Assembly: GCA_031266365.1 (NCBI GenBank)
Contig: JAISBE010000015.1
Span: forward strand, 54,029 to 118,028
Origin: Oscillospiraceae bacterium
GTDB taxonomy: Bacteria; Bacillota; Clostridia; Oscillospirales; Acutalibacteraceae
Reading direction: 5' to 3'
Length of the DNA: 64,000 nucleotides
The notes under the pieces were generated by a model that was not told the origin of the DNA, ran no database searches, and worked only from the letters and a program-made list of their open reading frames with translations. A program made the position numbers and the translations under genes. This document shows, one piece after another, positions 26,097-34,232 of the stretch; the stretch's first letter is position 1, and each line of letters starts with the position of its first letter.

Positions 26097-27880
26097 CCTT
26101 CTTCAACACATCTCTGCTCCAACTCCCTATCCGCCAATACATGTGTCGCGATTGGTCCAACGCCATCTGGCGGCAAGATGTCCGCTGCGCATTGTAGAAT
26201 ATAAGTCGCTTTCTCTGAACATTGGTAGTGTTGCGGTACCCGCAGCGTCACTGCGTTTTGCAAGCTCCACGGTGAACGGTTTTCTGCAACTAAAACTGTA
26301 TGCTGGTCTTTATGCTCGAACACACGCATCACGAATGAAAATTGGCTATACGGGTCGCGTGGCATGGCAACTAAAGTTAACTCATCCGGGTTATTTTTAT
26401 TTTTCAGCACACCGCCTCGAACCACTGGGCCACTTTTTGGGATAGCTGGAGCTCTAGCAGGATATGGGCAATCGATGATTAGTGGCCGCTTAACGGTTGT
26501 TTCGAAAGGTGTTACGAAAAGTACGTTTGGGTTGATGTCGGGAGGGAACCATATTTTAAGGGTATAGGCTTTTAATGGGCCGGGCCAAGGAATCGAGTAA
26601 TGGTAGCTAGTTCCAGTTGTGTTATCCGGAGCTACGTCTAAATCGTGTGTAACAATGGGTGCTTGTTGGTTGCCCTGGTAAAACGCTATACGCGGTTTTA
26701 AGTATCCCAATGTAGGTCCGTAGGTGTTATTTCCTGTGGCGCTTCTCGACAGAGACTTGTAAAATTGTTGTATGTTATATGCAGCAGTGAAGGCTATAGT
26801 TAAACCAGCTCGGCTTTTGTCGACGTTTACACAAAAGCTACTCGGAATCAGTAACTCGCCGAAATCGTAGAAATTAGAGAAAAAGTTAATATTATTCCGC
26901 TCGCACATCACTGATAGCAGAGAATTCTGGTGAAAGTTTGTAAATGTGAGTGAATCTTGCTGGAGTTCGGATGATGGCGACTCGCATACAATCCCCCAAT
27001 CGGGAAAATCATCTGGTGTAAAAGGTAGTTCAACTACTGTGATTTTGCCAGATCGGGGTTTCTCTATATTTATGGAGTATGGTTTTGTACAATAATGTAT
27101 TGAGTCATAGTGCCATGTAATGCTATCTAGATCTGTAATTTCTTCCGTCAGAATCTTCATGCTCTGCATATACAGTACTCCAGTCTCACTGCCAGCGGAT
27201 ACGCTCAGAGTTATAAACTCCAGATTATTTAGGTCGATGTCACCCAGCTCAAACGTGGTTATGTTCGTTTCTGGGTCAAACTCGCCTATTCCGGATCCTA
27301 GAACGGTCGGCTCGCCTTCGCGGTAATGCGCAGTAACATTGAACTCAAACGGAGTGATCATTTCACGAATGACGGCTGGTAGCTTCGAATTAGCCGTCAC
27401 CCTTTGCGCGTACAGCGGAAGCCCCGCAATTGGACTTTGGCCTATTCTTAAAATCAGGGTATTTTCGTCTGAGCCTTTTTCAAATGTAACATGATAAAGG
27501 TCTTCCGCCGACTCTGCGAATACATACCAATAGTCGTAAATGGTCGTTGTTGGGTCTTCATCGGTTTGTGTGAGCGCCACAATTTGCACCGATTGATTCG
27601 CCGTTATTGGAACATTACATGTGTTGTCTGAAAAATCGATTGCGTCTCCGTCGTCGTACGTTGGCTCTGGAGCATTTGGCATAATAGTTCCACCACAGTT
27701 TACGAGTGTGTGCAAAAAATAGCAGTGGGTTGAATTTGTTGTTTCGGTCGCGCTGATAATAACCTCTGTAGCGCTGTTGTAAGTTGCAGTTAGTGTGGCT
27801 TCGACTAAAGTTTGTGAGCAACCGATGATTGTGCTGGTTAGTAGGCATAGTAGTGATGTGTGCATAAATCTTTTTTGCAT
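26093..27880 (-). CDS. Exported lipoprotein with Ig-like modules and family C-terminal domain (595 aa)
   Basis: Unrecognised surface protein. AGGAGG precedes the ATG by 7 bases. The first 21 residues form a lipoprotein signal (LLCLLTSTIIGC) with lipobox cysteine 21, so it should be anchored in the membrane. The mature chain is beta-rich, Thr/Asn-rich and cysteine-bearing, with repeated Ig-like patterns (about 25-250 and 250-480). Residues 489-595 form a domain shared with the proteins at 51817 and 61873: NNPDELTLVAMPRD, then VAENRSPWSLQNAVTL, then YILQCAADILPPDGVG. Four further copies of the end of this domain follow as short ORFs. Two promoters lie upstream at 28150 and 28468. GC is high for this window. 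Function unknown. Confidence 0.75.
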   Translation of the reverse strand: MQKRFMHTSLLCLLTSTIIGCSQTLVEATLTATYNSATEVIISATETTNSTHCYFLHTLVNCGGTIMPNAPEPTYDDGDAIDFSDNTCNVPITANQSVQIVALTQTDEDPTTTIYDYWYVFAESAEDLYHVTFEKGSDENTLILRIGQSPIAGLPLYAQRVTANSKLPAVIREMITPFEFNVTAHYREGEPTVLGSGIGEFDPETNITTFELGDIDLNNLEFITLSVSAGSETGVLYMQSMKILTEEITDLDSITWHYDSIHYCTKPYSINIEKPRSGKITVVELPFTPDDFPDWGIVCESPSSELQQDSLTFTNFHQNSLLSVMCERNNINFFSNFYDFGELLIPSSFCVNVDKSRAGLTIAFTAAYNIQQFYKSLSRSATGNNTYGPTLGYLKPRIAFYQGNQQAPIVTHDLDVAPDNTTGTSYHYSIPWPGPLKAYTLKIWFPPDINPNVLFVTPFETTVKRPLIIDCPYPARAPAIPKSGPVVRGGVLKNKNNPDELTLVAMPRDPYSQFSFVMRVFEHKDQHTVLVAENRSPWSLQNAVTLRVPQHYQCSEKATYILQCAADILPPDGVGPIATHVLADRELEQRCVEEG

Positions 27881-27922
27881 ATGTAACCCTCCTCGTTTGT
27901 TTTGAAGTATGTCGATTAGTGG

Positions 27923-28021
27923 TTATTCAGTCATATTAATCGCGCCGGTCGCACAAATCAAGGTAACTGTCTGCTCGCCCACATTGTGGATAATCGTAGG
28001 TATAATTGTCAATCTAAACAT
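27923..28021 (-). CDS. Possible small peptide upstream of the lipoprotein gene (32 aa)
   Basis: A short ORF, MFRLTIIPTIIHNVGEQTVT and 12 more residues, lies between the promoters and the lipoprotein gene. It has a weak CAGGGA site and a beta-like sequence. It may be a leader peptide or a fragment of a lost gene. Weak support. Confidence 0.25.
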   Translation of the reverse strand: MFRLTIIPTIIHNVGEQTVTLICATGAINMTE

Positions 28022-28149
28022 TGTTTTAAATGTCCCTGTTATTTAAAGTCCGCAGCCTTTGCTTTCATGTCAGCTTGTGTCCCAATTTTTCATCTGTAGT
28101 CTCACTTACATTATGATAATTTATATAAATTATATATATCTTTAATTTA

Positions 28150-28178
28150 TTTGTATCACAATTTTTAGTTTATGTCAA
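28150..28178 (-). promoter_or_regulatory. Family promoter upstream of the lipoprotein gene (proximal)
   Basis: Minus strand TTGACA, 17-base spacer beginning TAAACTAAAAATT, TACAAA. Upstream AAATTAATG matches the other family promoters at 28468, 31420 and 63.2-64.0 kb. Confidence 0.6.
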
Positions 28179-28760
28179 CATTAATTTACAAGAGATTTAT
28201 TAAATATTCATTCACCATAATGCATAAGGCGGCAGCAAAAGGCGCGAAGGCGTGCTGCAGTTTTTTTTAACGGCATCTTGGCGCTGCTAAAGCTTGCGGG
28301 AGCCAACCTGTGGCAGCGACTTTTGGCGGATGGTTTTCTGTGGACAACAGATCGAAGCAGCAACACTTTAAAGGCGGTATTTTGTACCGGGCTAGCTGCG
28401 CGATTTCCTTATGCAGTTATTTTTTTCGTCAATTAATTTTATTTAATTAGAACATTTGTTTGTGTAAGTTATATATCGAATTCTGGCTTATGTTCATATT
28501 TATTTAAAGATAGTTAACTTCATTTTGCTCTACAAAATTTTACTTTAACATACTGTTGTTGATTTTTAGATACTTTAAATATATTATTCGATAAGTTGTA
28601 TACTCAACTTCGTGTTATAATAACAGTAAATTGAGAAAATGTAACTGCATATTCAGTGCCGAGATGATTAAGCCGCCGCTTTTTTCTAGCCAAAGTATTG
28701 ACATTTTCGGCATTTATATAGCCAAGTAGTCGTACTTTGGCGCCCATTACCCTCATACAA
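28179..28760. other. Gene-free stretch upstream of the lipoprotein gene
   Basis: Contains the distal promoter and a GC-rich segment around 28225-28400 without a supported ORF. Confidence 0.4.
28468..28496 (-). promoter_or_regulatory. Family promoter upstream of the lipoprotein gene (distal)
   Basis: Minus strand TGAACA, 17-base spacer TAAGCCAGAATTCGATA, TATAAC. The spacer start TAAGCCA is shared with the promoter at 63446. Confidence 0.55.
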
Positions 28761-28792
28761 CAGGCCGGGCATTCGGCCAAAATTTCTATATC

Positions 28793-29260
28793 AGTTGATC
28801 AGCGTACCGATCAGGTTGACTACACCGGGTTAGCAGCTGAACTGGCGGTAACGTGCGCGCTCACCGAAATTGCAGCACAGTTCAACGGTTCCGCTGAGGC
28901 TGCAATTCGGCTTAGTTTTTCAGTCAAGCAGTCGCGAATTTGCAAGATGGCCTTCCGCTAGTGATGCTGCGTATATTATAGTCCTGGTGTTCAGGCAGGA
29001 TCCCCACATCAGGTGACCAGCTTGCCGGCCAAAGCCTACTTTACACTGAATTAGTAGCTGAGCTGGCGGCGACGTGCGCGCTCGCCGAAATTGCAGCACA
29101 GTCCAGCGGGTTTGTTGAGGCTGCAATTCGGCTTAGTCTTTAGTCAAGCAGCTGCGAATAGCGAGATGGTCTTCCGCATGGGTTACAAGGCAGGTCATAT
29201 GCCAGACATGTGGGCTATATTTTTATAGCAGTTGATCAATCTGCCGGTCACTGCAGCGGG
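28793..29260. repeat. GC-rich tandem repeat downstream of the secreted-protein gene at 29268
   Basis: Two units about 220 bases apart share GAAATTGCAGCACAG, GAGGCTGCAATTCGGCTTAG and GATGG(C/T)CTTCCGC. A partial third copy (CAGTTGATCA, CGGTCA) abuts the gene end. Frames are interrupted on both strands except one plus-strand frame of 74 codons in unit 1, so I treat it as noncoding or decayed. Confidence 0.6.
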
Positions 29261-29267
29261 CCTGAGG

Positions 29268-30032
29268 CTAGTTGCTGGCGCCTCCGCCATCCCCGCTATC
29301 CGCTTCGTTGATCGTTAATTCCACTTGTTTCTCCGCGCAGTATAGGATCCGCTCCGGGGTATCGCTGCTGTATTTTACAAAACACCTCACACTACCAGTA
29401 AATCCGCCTGGCGGAGTCATTATGGCATGAAACTGTGGCTCGGGCAGGTTTCCGCTGGTACCTTCACCATCTGCCAGGGTCCACCGTCCACCTGGCTCAA
29501 GCCGGGGCAGGCTAACTATTGGGAATAAAGTTTGAGTTTGAGTGCTTTCACCAGCCGTATTTCGCGGCACTTTTTCTAGAGGCAGGAATAGATGTGCCGC
29601 ACCGTCATAGCAATTTTGCGCAAAGGAATCCCACTCGGCCAATTCTAGAAAATAGAAGTAAGTATAGTTATCGGTACCATTGCCGGGCCACGAAAATTCG
29701 ATACGGGTGTTGTTTAGTTGACGCGGTATTTCGTAGCTGTATTCGAGTTCGGGTACAACTTCTAAGTCAGTCACAATCGGTATTGAGCTTCCCGGATTGC
29801 CGTGATCTTTCGTAAGTAATGGGCAATCGCAATAATTCAGTGAGAAATTACTGGGTGTTGTGTCGTGACTTTTAAAAGCAATGCTGATAGTGTAGTGATC
29901 ATCCGTCCGTTCTTTCATTGTTACATACTGCATACATGACGGTAGGGCTGCATACGCGGGTTGAGGCAATGCCCCAGCGAATAGTAAACTGCAGACAATT
30001 GTGCTAATGGCTTTTGAGATTTTTGCTTTCAT
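29268..30032 (-). CDS. Secreted protein of the exported set (254 aa)
   Basis: Unrecognised exported protein. The ATG follows AAAGGGGG. The signal peptide covers residues 1-28: KAKISKAISTIVCSLLFAGA, then PAYA cleavage. The mature part is beta-like, Thr/Pro/Asn-rich, with several cysteines. A segment near residues 85-110 (PIVTDLEVVPELEYSYEIP) resembles PIVTHDLDVAPD...YHYSIP in the lipoprotein at 26093, suggesting a shared module. The C-terminal end is a Gly/Ser/Ala-rich acidic tail (EADSGDGGGASN). GC is high. It lies between two tandem-repeat tracts and has no promoter of its own that I can see. It may be read through from the gene at 30485. Confidence 0.72.
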   Translation of the reverse strand: MKAKISKAISTIVCSLLFAGALPQPAYAALPSCMQYVTMKERTDDHYTISIAFKSHDTTPSNFSLNYCDCPLLTKDHGNPGSSIPIVTDLEVVPELEYSYEIPRQLNNTRIEFSWPGNGTDNYTYFYFLELAEWDSFAQNCYDGAAHLFLPLEKVPRNTAGESTQTQTLFPIVSLPRLEPGGRWTLADGEGTSGNLPEPQFHAIMTPPGGFTGSVRCFVKYSSDTPERILYCAEKQVELTINEADSGDGGGASN

Positions 30033-30130
30033 TAACGTTTCCCCCTTTATTCAATGATAGTCGGTAAGTGTATGCAAATTTTGCCCGTTCAAAACCGCCT
30101 CCTCCGTCATTTTAGCTATTCGGTTCATCC

Positions 30131-30265
30131 TCAAGAAGCCTCTACCACTTCCACCGGAACTTCATCAGACATCACAACGGTTCCATGGTCAAAGTCATTC
30201 TTGGCAATTTCCATCATGATAGCCTGGTCCGGCAACAAATTTTTATGCAAATTTGTGTTTCCCAT
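30131..30265 (-). CDS. Small ORF duplicating a secreted protein's C-terminus, copy B (44 aa)
   Basis: Reads MGNTNLHKNLLPDQAIMMEI and then AKNDFDHGTVVMSDEVPVEV, ending VEAS. The second half matches the C-terminus of the protein at 30485, which has KNLSPDQAIMMEIAKNDFDH and VVVSDKVPVEVVEIP. It has its own strong GGAGG site, unlike the units at 25-26 kb, and no signal peptide. A real small protein or a cassette are both possible. Confidence 0.5.
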   Translation of the reverse strand: MGNTNLHKNLLPDQAIMMEIAKNDFDHGTVVMSDEVPVEVVEAS

Positions 30266-30307
30266 CCAAAATCGCCTCCTCTGTCATTTTAGCTATTCAG
30301 TTCATCC

Positions 30308-30442
30308 TCAAGAAGCCTCTACCGCTTCCACCGGAACTTCATCAGACATTACAACGGTTCCATGGTCAAAGTCACTCTTGGCAATTTCCATCACGATAGC
30401 CTGGTCCGGCGACAGATTTTTATGCAAATTTGTGTTGCCCAT
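30308..30442 (-). CDS. Small ORF duplicating a secreted protein's C-terminus, copy A (44 aa)
   Basis: Reads MGNTNLHKNLSPDQAIVMEI and then AKSDFDHGTVVMSDEVPVEA, ending VEAS. It differs from copy B at a few residues only. GAGGAGG precedes the ATG by about 9 bases. Located 40 bases after the stop of the full secreted-protein gene, so all three would share a transcript. Substitutions are conservative and the frame is intact in both copies, which argues for coding or very recent origin. Confidence 0.5.
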   Translation of the reverse strand: MGNTNLHKNLSPDQAIVMEIAKSDFDHGTVVMSDEVPVEAVEAS

Positions 30443-30484
30443 CCAAAATCGCCTCCTCTGTCGTTTTAGCTATTCGGTTCAACC

Positions 30485-31360
30485 TCAGGGAATCTCTACC
30501 ACTTCCACCGGAACTTTATCAGACACTACAACGGTTCCATGGTCAAAGTCATTCTTGGCAATTTCCATCATGATAGCCTGGTCCGGCGACAGATTTTTTG
30601 GCACCATAACTATATAGCACTCACCATTGCGCACTTGTCCCGGCCATCTTGTGAATATGTCGGTGTCAAGTTTTCGGCAGGGTAGCTGCTCACCGTTCAC
30701 GGTAAATTTAATGTTCACCGCGTATAATGCTTTAGCGTAAGGTTCATTTTCCGGGTACTGTATCACAACCTCCTGCAGCGATTTCAGTTGAGAGGCCAAC
30801 TCGTTAGGCATTTGATATACCATCGGGATGCTGGATCTCATCATCGATTCTTCTGGCGCGCAGCCAAATATGCCGTCAACTTTTGCAGCCGCAAAAAATA
30901 TTTCTCCTGGTGTAGCATCGGTGTTAAGCATTCCATATAGTTCCAACGGTGTATTCGTTAGGATGCGCCCAGGGATCCAATAGCGCCGATGCTCGTAATA
31001 CGCTCCATTATCAAACGTTTGGCAGCTTGCAATACATGCAACGTTCGCATCCGGGCCAGGTAACCTGGTTGCGAAAGTGCCTCCATGTTCTATGTCATCA
31101 AATGATCGTCGAAAAACGCGTTCAAAGACGACCCAACGTTGGTTTATAAGATCCCAGTCCAGCAGAGTATAATCTAACGACATACTTTCGCCAGTATCCG
31201 GCGCATAACCGCGGGTTACTCTGATATCGATACAGTCATCGCTCGCATTCAGGATTTCAACGCGCGTAAACACGGATTCAGCATGTGTTTGGGTATGAAA
31301 AGTGCTTGCGGTTAAGAGCGCTAAGGTCAATGTGCATAATATTTGCTTAAATTTTCTCAT
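30485..31360 (-). CDS. Secreted protein of the exported set (291 aa)
   Basis: Unrecognised exported protein. The ATG at 31360 follows AAAGGA at 12 bases and begins MRKFKQILCTLTLALLTAST; an ATG seven codons upstream overlaps the ribosome site. The signal peptide probably ends after THA near residue 28. The mature part is beta-rich, with IDIRVTRGYAPDTG, RRYWIPGRILTN and cysteine pairs. The C-terminal GECYIVMVPKNLSPDQAIMM segment is repeated in the two small ORFs that follow. GC is higher than in the neighbouring guaA. A diverged family promoter lies at 31420-31448. Function unknown; probably surface or extracellular. Confidence 0.73.
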   Translation of the reverse strand: MRKFKQILCTLTLALLTASTFHTQTHAESVFTRVEILNASDDCIDIRVTRGYAPDTGESMSLDYTLLDWDLINQRWVVFERVFRRSFDDIEHGGTFATRLPGPDANVACIASCQTFDNGAYYEHRRYWIPGRILTNTPLELYGMLNTDATPGEIFFAAAKVDGIFGCAPEESMMRSSIPMVYQMPNELASQLKSLQEVVIQYPENEPYAKALYAVNIKFTVNGEQLPCRKLDTDIFTRWPGQVRNGECYIVMVPKNLSPDQAIMMEIAKNDFDHGTVVVSDKVPVEVVEIP

Positions 31361-31419
31361 TGATATTTCATATCCTTTCATTATTTGATTTTATTTAATT
31401 TAAACTCTTTTTTAAATAA

Positions 31420-31448
31420 GACATATTACAAATTTTATCATATATTAA
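31420..31448 (-). promoter_or_regulatory. Diverged family promoter for the gene at 30485
   Basis: Minus strand TTAATA, 17-base spacer with GATAAAATTTGTAA, TATGTC, preceded by AAATTAATG as in the family. The -35 and -10 are poorer than in other copies. Confidence 0.45.
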
Positions 31449-31589
31449 CATTAATTTAAGTAAGCTTTATGATATATCATGTGATTATTATATAATATCT
31501 AAAATATAAAATCAATAACTTTTATTAAAATATTTCAAAATTATATTTTACAAAAAATCAGGCAGCAAAACAAGCTTAATATTTGTACA

Positions 31590-32540
31590 TGAAAATGCTC
31601 TTTTTGGAAAATTGCATCTGAATTAAATATATTTTTGATTAAGTTACGCGAGAGATTTTATTAGATAGCAATATAAAATTGAAAAGAGAAGCAGGGCGAT
31701 AACTTTAACAGCGAAGCGGATGCGCTGAGGAAGGGGAGAGAGAAATGGAAAGTCTTCCCTGTGCTGGGGCCTTTTTGGGCGCAAATTTTTATTTCAGAAA
31801 ATAATGCGTCTGCAATATTTACGTTAATATTTAGTAGAATTTTTTGTATAACTTAAAAGAAAATATATTTAAAATTAAGTTATATAGAGAATTATCATAT
31901 CTTTGAAGAGGAAAATGTTCCTTAGAAAAATTACGTCTAAGCTAAATATATTTTTGATTAAGTTACTCGAGAGATTTTATTAAATAGTAATATAAATTTG
32001 AAAAGAGAAGCAGGGCGATAACTTTAACAGCGAAGCGGACATGCTAAGGAAGGGTAGAGGAAAATGGAAAGTATTTCCAGAGCGGCGCGAAGCAAATGAA
32101 GCCAAACTGAGGCCCAGATTGGGGGTTTTGCCAGAAATTTGGCAAAATGTATGCCTGGTTTTGGCAACGATATTTTGACGCGGGTTTGGGGCAACACATT
32201 TATTTTTTAAAAGATGAATTTCAAATAAAAGATAGCGGCGAGAAATATTTTCTTGAAAACACTGATTCAAAAAAATTGCTCTGAACTTTAAAACCTTCGC
32301 AATAACAAGCGAGACCTTGATCCGGCCGCGACTTACTTTTTTCCGAGCAGAAATGCTGCTTTTGAGCATATCTTTAAGGTTTGGCGCTGAGAAGAGATAG
32401 TTAAGCTCGCGCCGGTAAAGTATACCTCTAAAAAAAGCTCAAGATCGAATTGGGAAACATTTTTCTGCGAAGAGCTTATGTGACCAAAGTCGGTGATATT
32501 GGGATGGAGGTGCAATTTTTCTCGATTCATCCAGTTTTAG
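31590..32540 (-). repeat. Long noncoding repeat, copy 2 (inverted relative to 21256-22014)
   Basis: On the minus strand module A (about 32535-32190) is followed by module B (about 32190-31960), and a partial B recurs at 31760-31590. Identity to copy 1 is high over long stretches, for example CAGAAAAATGTTTCCCAATT and TTTAGAGGTATACTTTACCG. A minus-strand frame of 129 codons crosses it, but it lacks a ribosome site and is broken in copy 1. No transposase or terminal repeats recognised. Confidence 0.75.
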
Positions 32541-32653
32541 CGGGAAATTATCATAATTCTGCATAAACAATACATACTCCATAAAAGCTAGGCAAAAAAA
32601 TAAGCCTAGCACCTTTATGGCACTAGGCAACGCAATTTAAGGCTTTGTTAAAC

Positions 32654-34186
32654 TCATTCCCACTCAATAGTGGCGGGCGGTTTGCTTGTTATGTCAAAAA
32701 CAACGCGGTTCACTCCATCAACCTCGTTTACAATTCGAGTTGAAATTTTTTCAAGAACCGGATAAGGAATTCTGGCAAACTTAGCAGTCATAAAATCCTT
32801 GGTAGTGACGGCCCTCAAAGCGATCGTCTCTTCATATGTGCGAAAATCTCCTTTAATTCCAACACTTTTTATGCCCGTCAATACAGCAAAATATTGATTT
32901 ATTCCTTCATTTAAATTCGCGTAACTTATTTCCTTGCGAAAAATTTCATCTGCTTCTCGCAGTATATTAAGCCTTTCCTCGGTTATTTCCCCGATAACCC
33001 GAATTGCAAGACCTGGACCGGGAAAAGGTTGCCTTGACAGCAAACAGGATGGAAGTCCCAATTCTAGACCAACTTTTATGACTTCATCTTTGAATAAACC
33101 TCGCAGCGGTTCTAATATACCTTTAAAATTTATATTTACCGGCAAACCGCCAACGTTATGATGACTTTTTATCACAGCTGCTTGCTCTGCTCCGCTCTCG
33201 ATGACATCGGAGTAAATAGTCCCCTGACAGAGAAAATTTACCCCTCCAATTTTCATAGACTCTTCTTCAAAAACTCTAATAAACTCTTCTCCTATAATAC
33301 CTCTTTTCTTCTCCGGATTCGTCACGCCTTTTAGCTTATTAAAAAATCTTTCTTTGGCGTTAACTCTTATCAAATTCATTGAAAACTGCCTTTTAAAGAC
33401 GCGTTCAACTTCATCCCCTTCACCTTTTCTCAGCAAACCATGATCAACAAAAATACAAACCGACTGTTCAGGCAGCGCTTTGCTGACAAGCAACGCAGCA
33501 ACAGATGAGTCCACTCCACCTGATAGCGCACTGATCACTTTTTTTTCCCCTACTATATCTTTAATTTCCTTTATTTTTTCATTTATAAATGAAGACAGTT
33601 GCCATTTTTTTTGGCATTTGCAAACATCAACTAAAAAATTCTCAAAAATTTTGGTACCATGTTCCGTATGTGAAACTTCGGGGTGAAACTGCAATGCGTA
33701 AATCCTTTTCTCGGTGTTCTGCATTGCCGCCACATTGCAATTTAAACTGGAAGCTATAATCTTAAAATTTTTAGGAACGGATAAAATGGTATCCATATGG
33801 CTCATCCAACAATCAAATTTTTGTGGCAACCCATTAAACAAGTCGCTTTCACAAACTAATTCAACCGATGTGCTGCCATATTCTTTTACTTTATGTTTAA
33901 CCACTTCTCCACCAAAATTATTTGCAATTAGCTGTGCTCCGTAGCAAATCCCTAAAATTGGCAAGCCTAGCTCTAATATTTTTAAATCGAATTTTGGTGA
34001 AGATATATCATAAATACTGTTCGGACCACCTGAAAAAATAATACCATAAGGGTTCGCTTTTTCTAATTCATAAGCTGTTATCGTGTGAGGTTTAATTTCA
34101 CAATAAACACCGCATTCTCTAACTCTACGAGCAATTAAGCGACTATATTGCCCTCCAAAATCTATAATAACAATTAACTCCTTCAT
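32654..34186 (-). CDS. guaA: GMP synthase (glutamine-hydrolysing)
   Basis: Converts XMP to GMP with glutamine and ATP. It has 510 residues. The class I amidotransferase domain (1-190) has nucleophile Cys81 in LGICYGAQ and the [10 protein letters not shown] histidine motif near 165. The ATP-pyrophosphatase domain has the SGGVDSS loop near 223. The C-terminal dimerisation domain ends in [15 protein letters not shown] precedes the ATG. It stands with glmS, purA and purB on one strand, so nucleotide genes are grouped here, though the other purine genes are absent. All catalytic residues are present. Confidence 0.98.
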   Translation of the reverse strand: MKELIVIIDFGGQYSRLIARRVRECGVYCEIKPHTITAYELEKANPYGIIFSGGPNSIYDISSPKFDLKILELGLPILGICYGAQLIANNFGGEVVKHKVKEYGSTSVELVCESDLFNGLPQKFDCWMSHMDTILSVPKNFKIIASSLNCNVAAMQNTEKRIYALQFHPEVSHTEHGTKIFENFLVDVCKCQKKWQLSSFINEKIKEIKDIVGEKKVISALSGGVDSSVAALLVSKALPEQSVCIFVDHGLLRKGEGDEVERVFKRQFSMNLIRVNAKERFFNKLKGVTNPEKKRGIIGEEFIRVFEEESMKIGGVNFLCQGTIYSDVIESGAEQAAVIKSHHNVGGLPVNINFKGILEPLRGLFKDEVIKVGLELGLPSCLLSRQPFPGPGLAIRVIGEITEERLNILREADEIFRKEISYANLNEGINQYFAVLTGIKSVGIKGDFRTYEETIALRAVTTKDFMTAKFARIPYPVLEKISTRIVNEVDGVNRVVFDITSKPPATIEWE

Positions 34187-34232
34187 AATTCCTCCTTTTT
34201 ATAGCTCTTTTTATGTTTTTAAATAAAAACTT

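Larger units (their letters stand above)
30054..30480 (-). repeat. 177-bp tandem repeats copying the 3' end of the gene at 30485
   Basis: Two full units plus a truncated third. Each contains GGAGGCGATTTTGG, then ATG and a 44-codon frame homologous to the last residues of the upstream protein. The plus-strand ORF across them is a shadow. Confidence 0.8.

Noticed and set aside
25870-26166. 98-codon minus-strand ORF over unit 2 of the cassettes
   Set aside because: It is out of frame with the cassette homology and spans the end of the lipoprotein gene. The homologous frame is the one interrupted by TAG.
30054-30617. 187-codon plus-strand ORF with internal repeats
   Set aside because: It is the antisense of the 177-bp repeats and of the 3' end of the gene at 30485. 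It has no ribosome site, and the minus-strand frames match a known neighbour protein.
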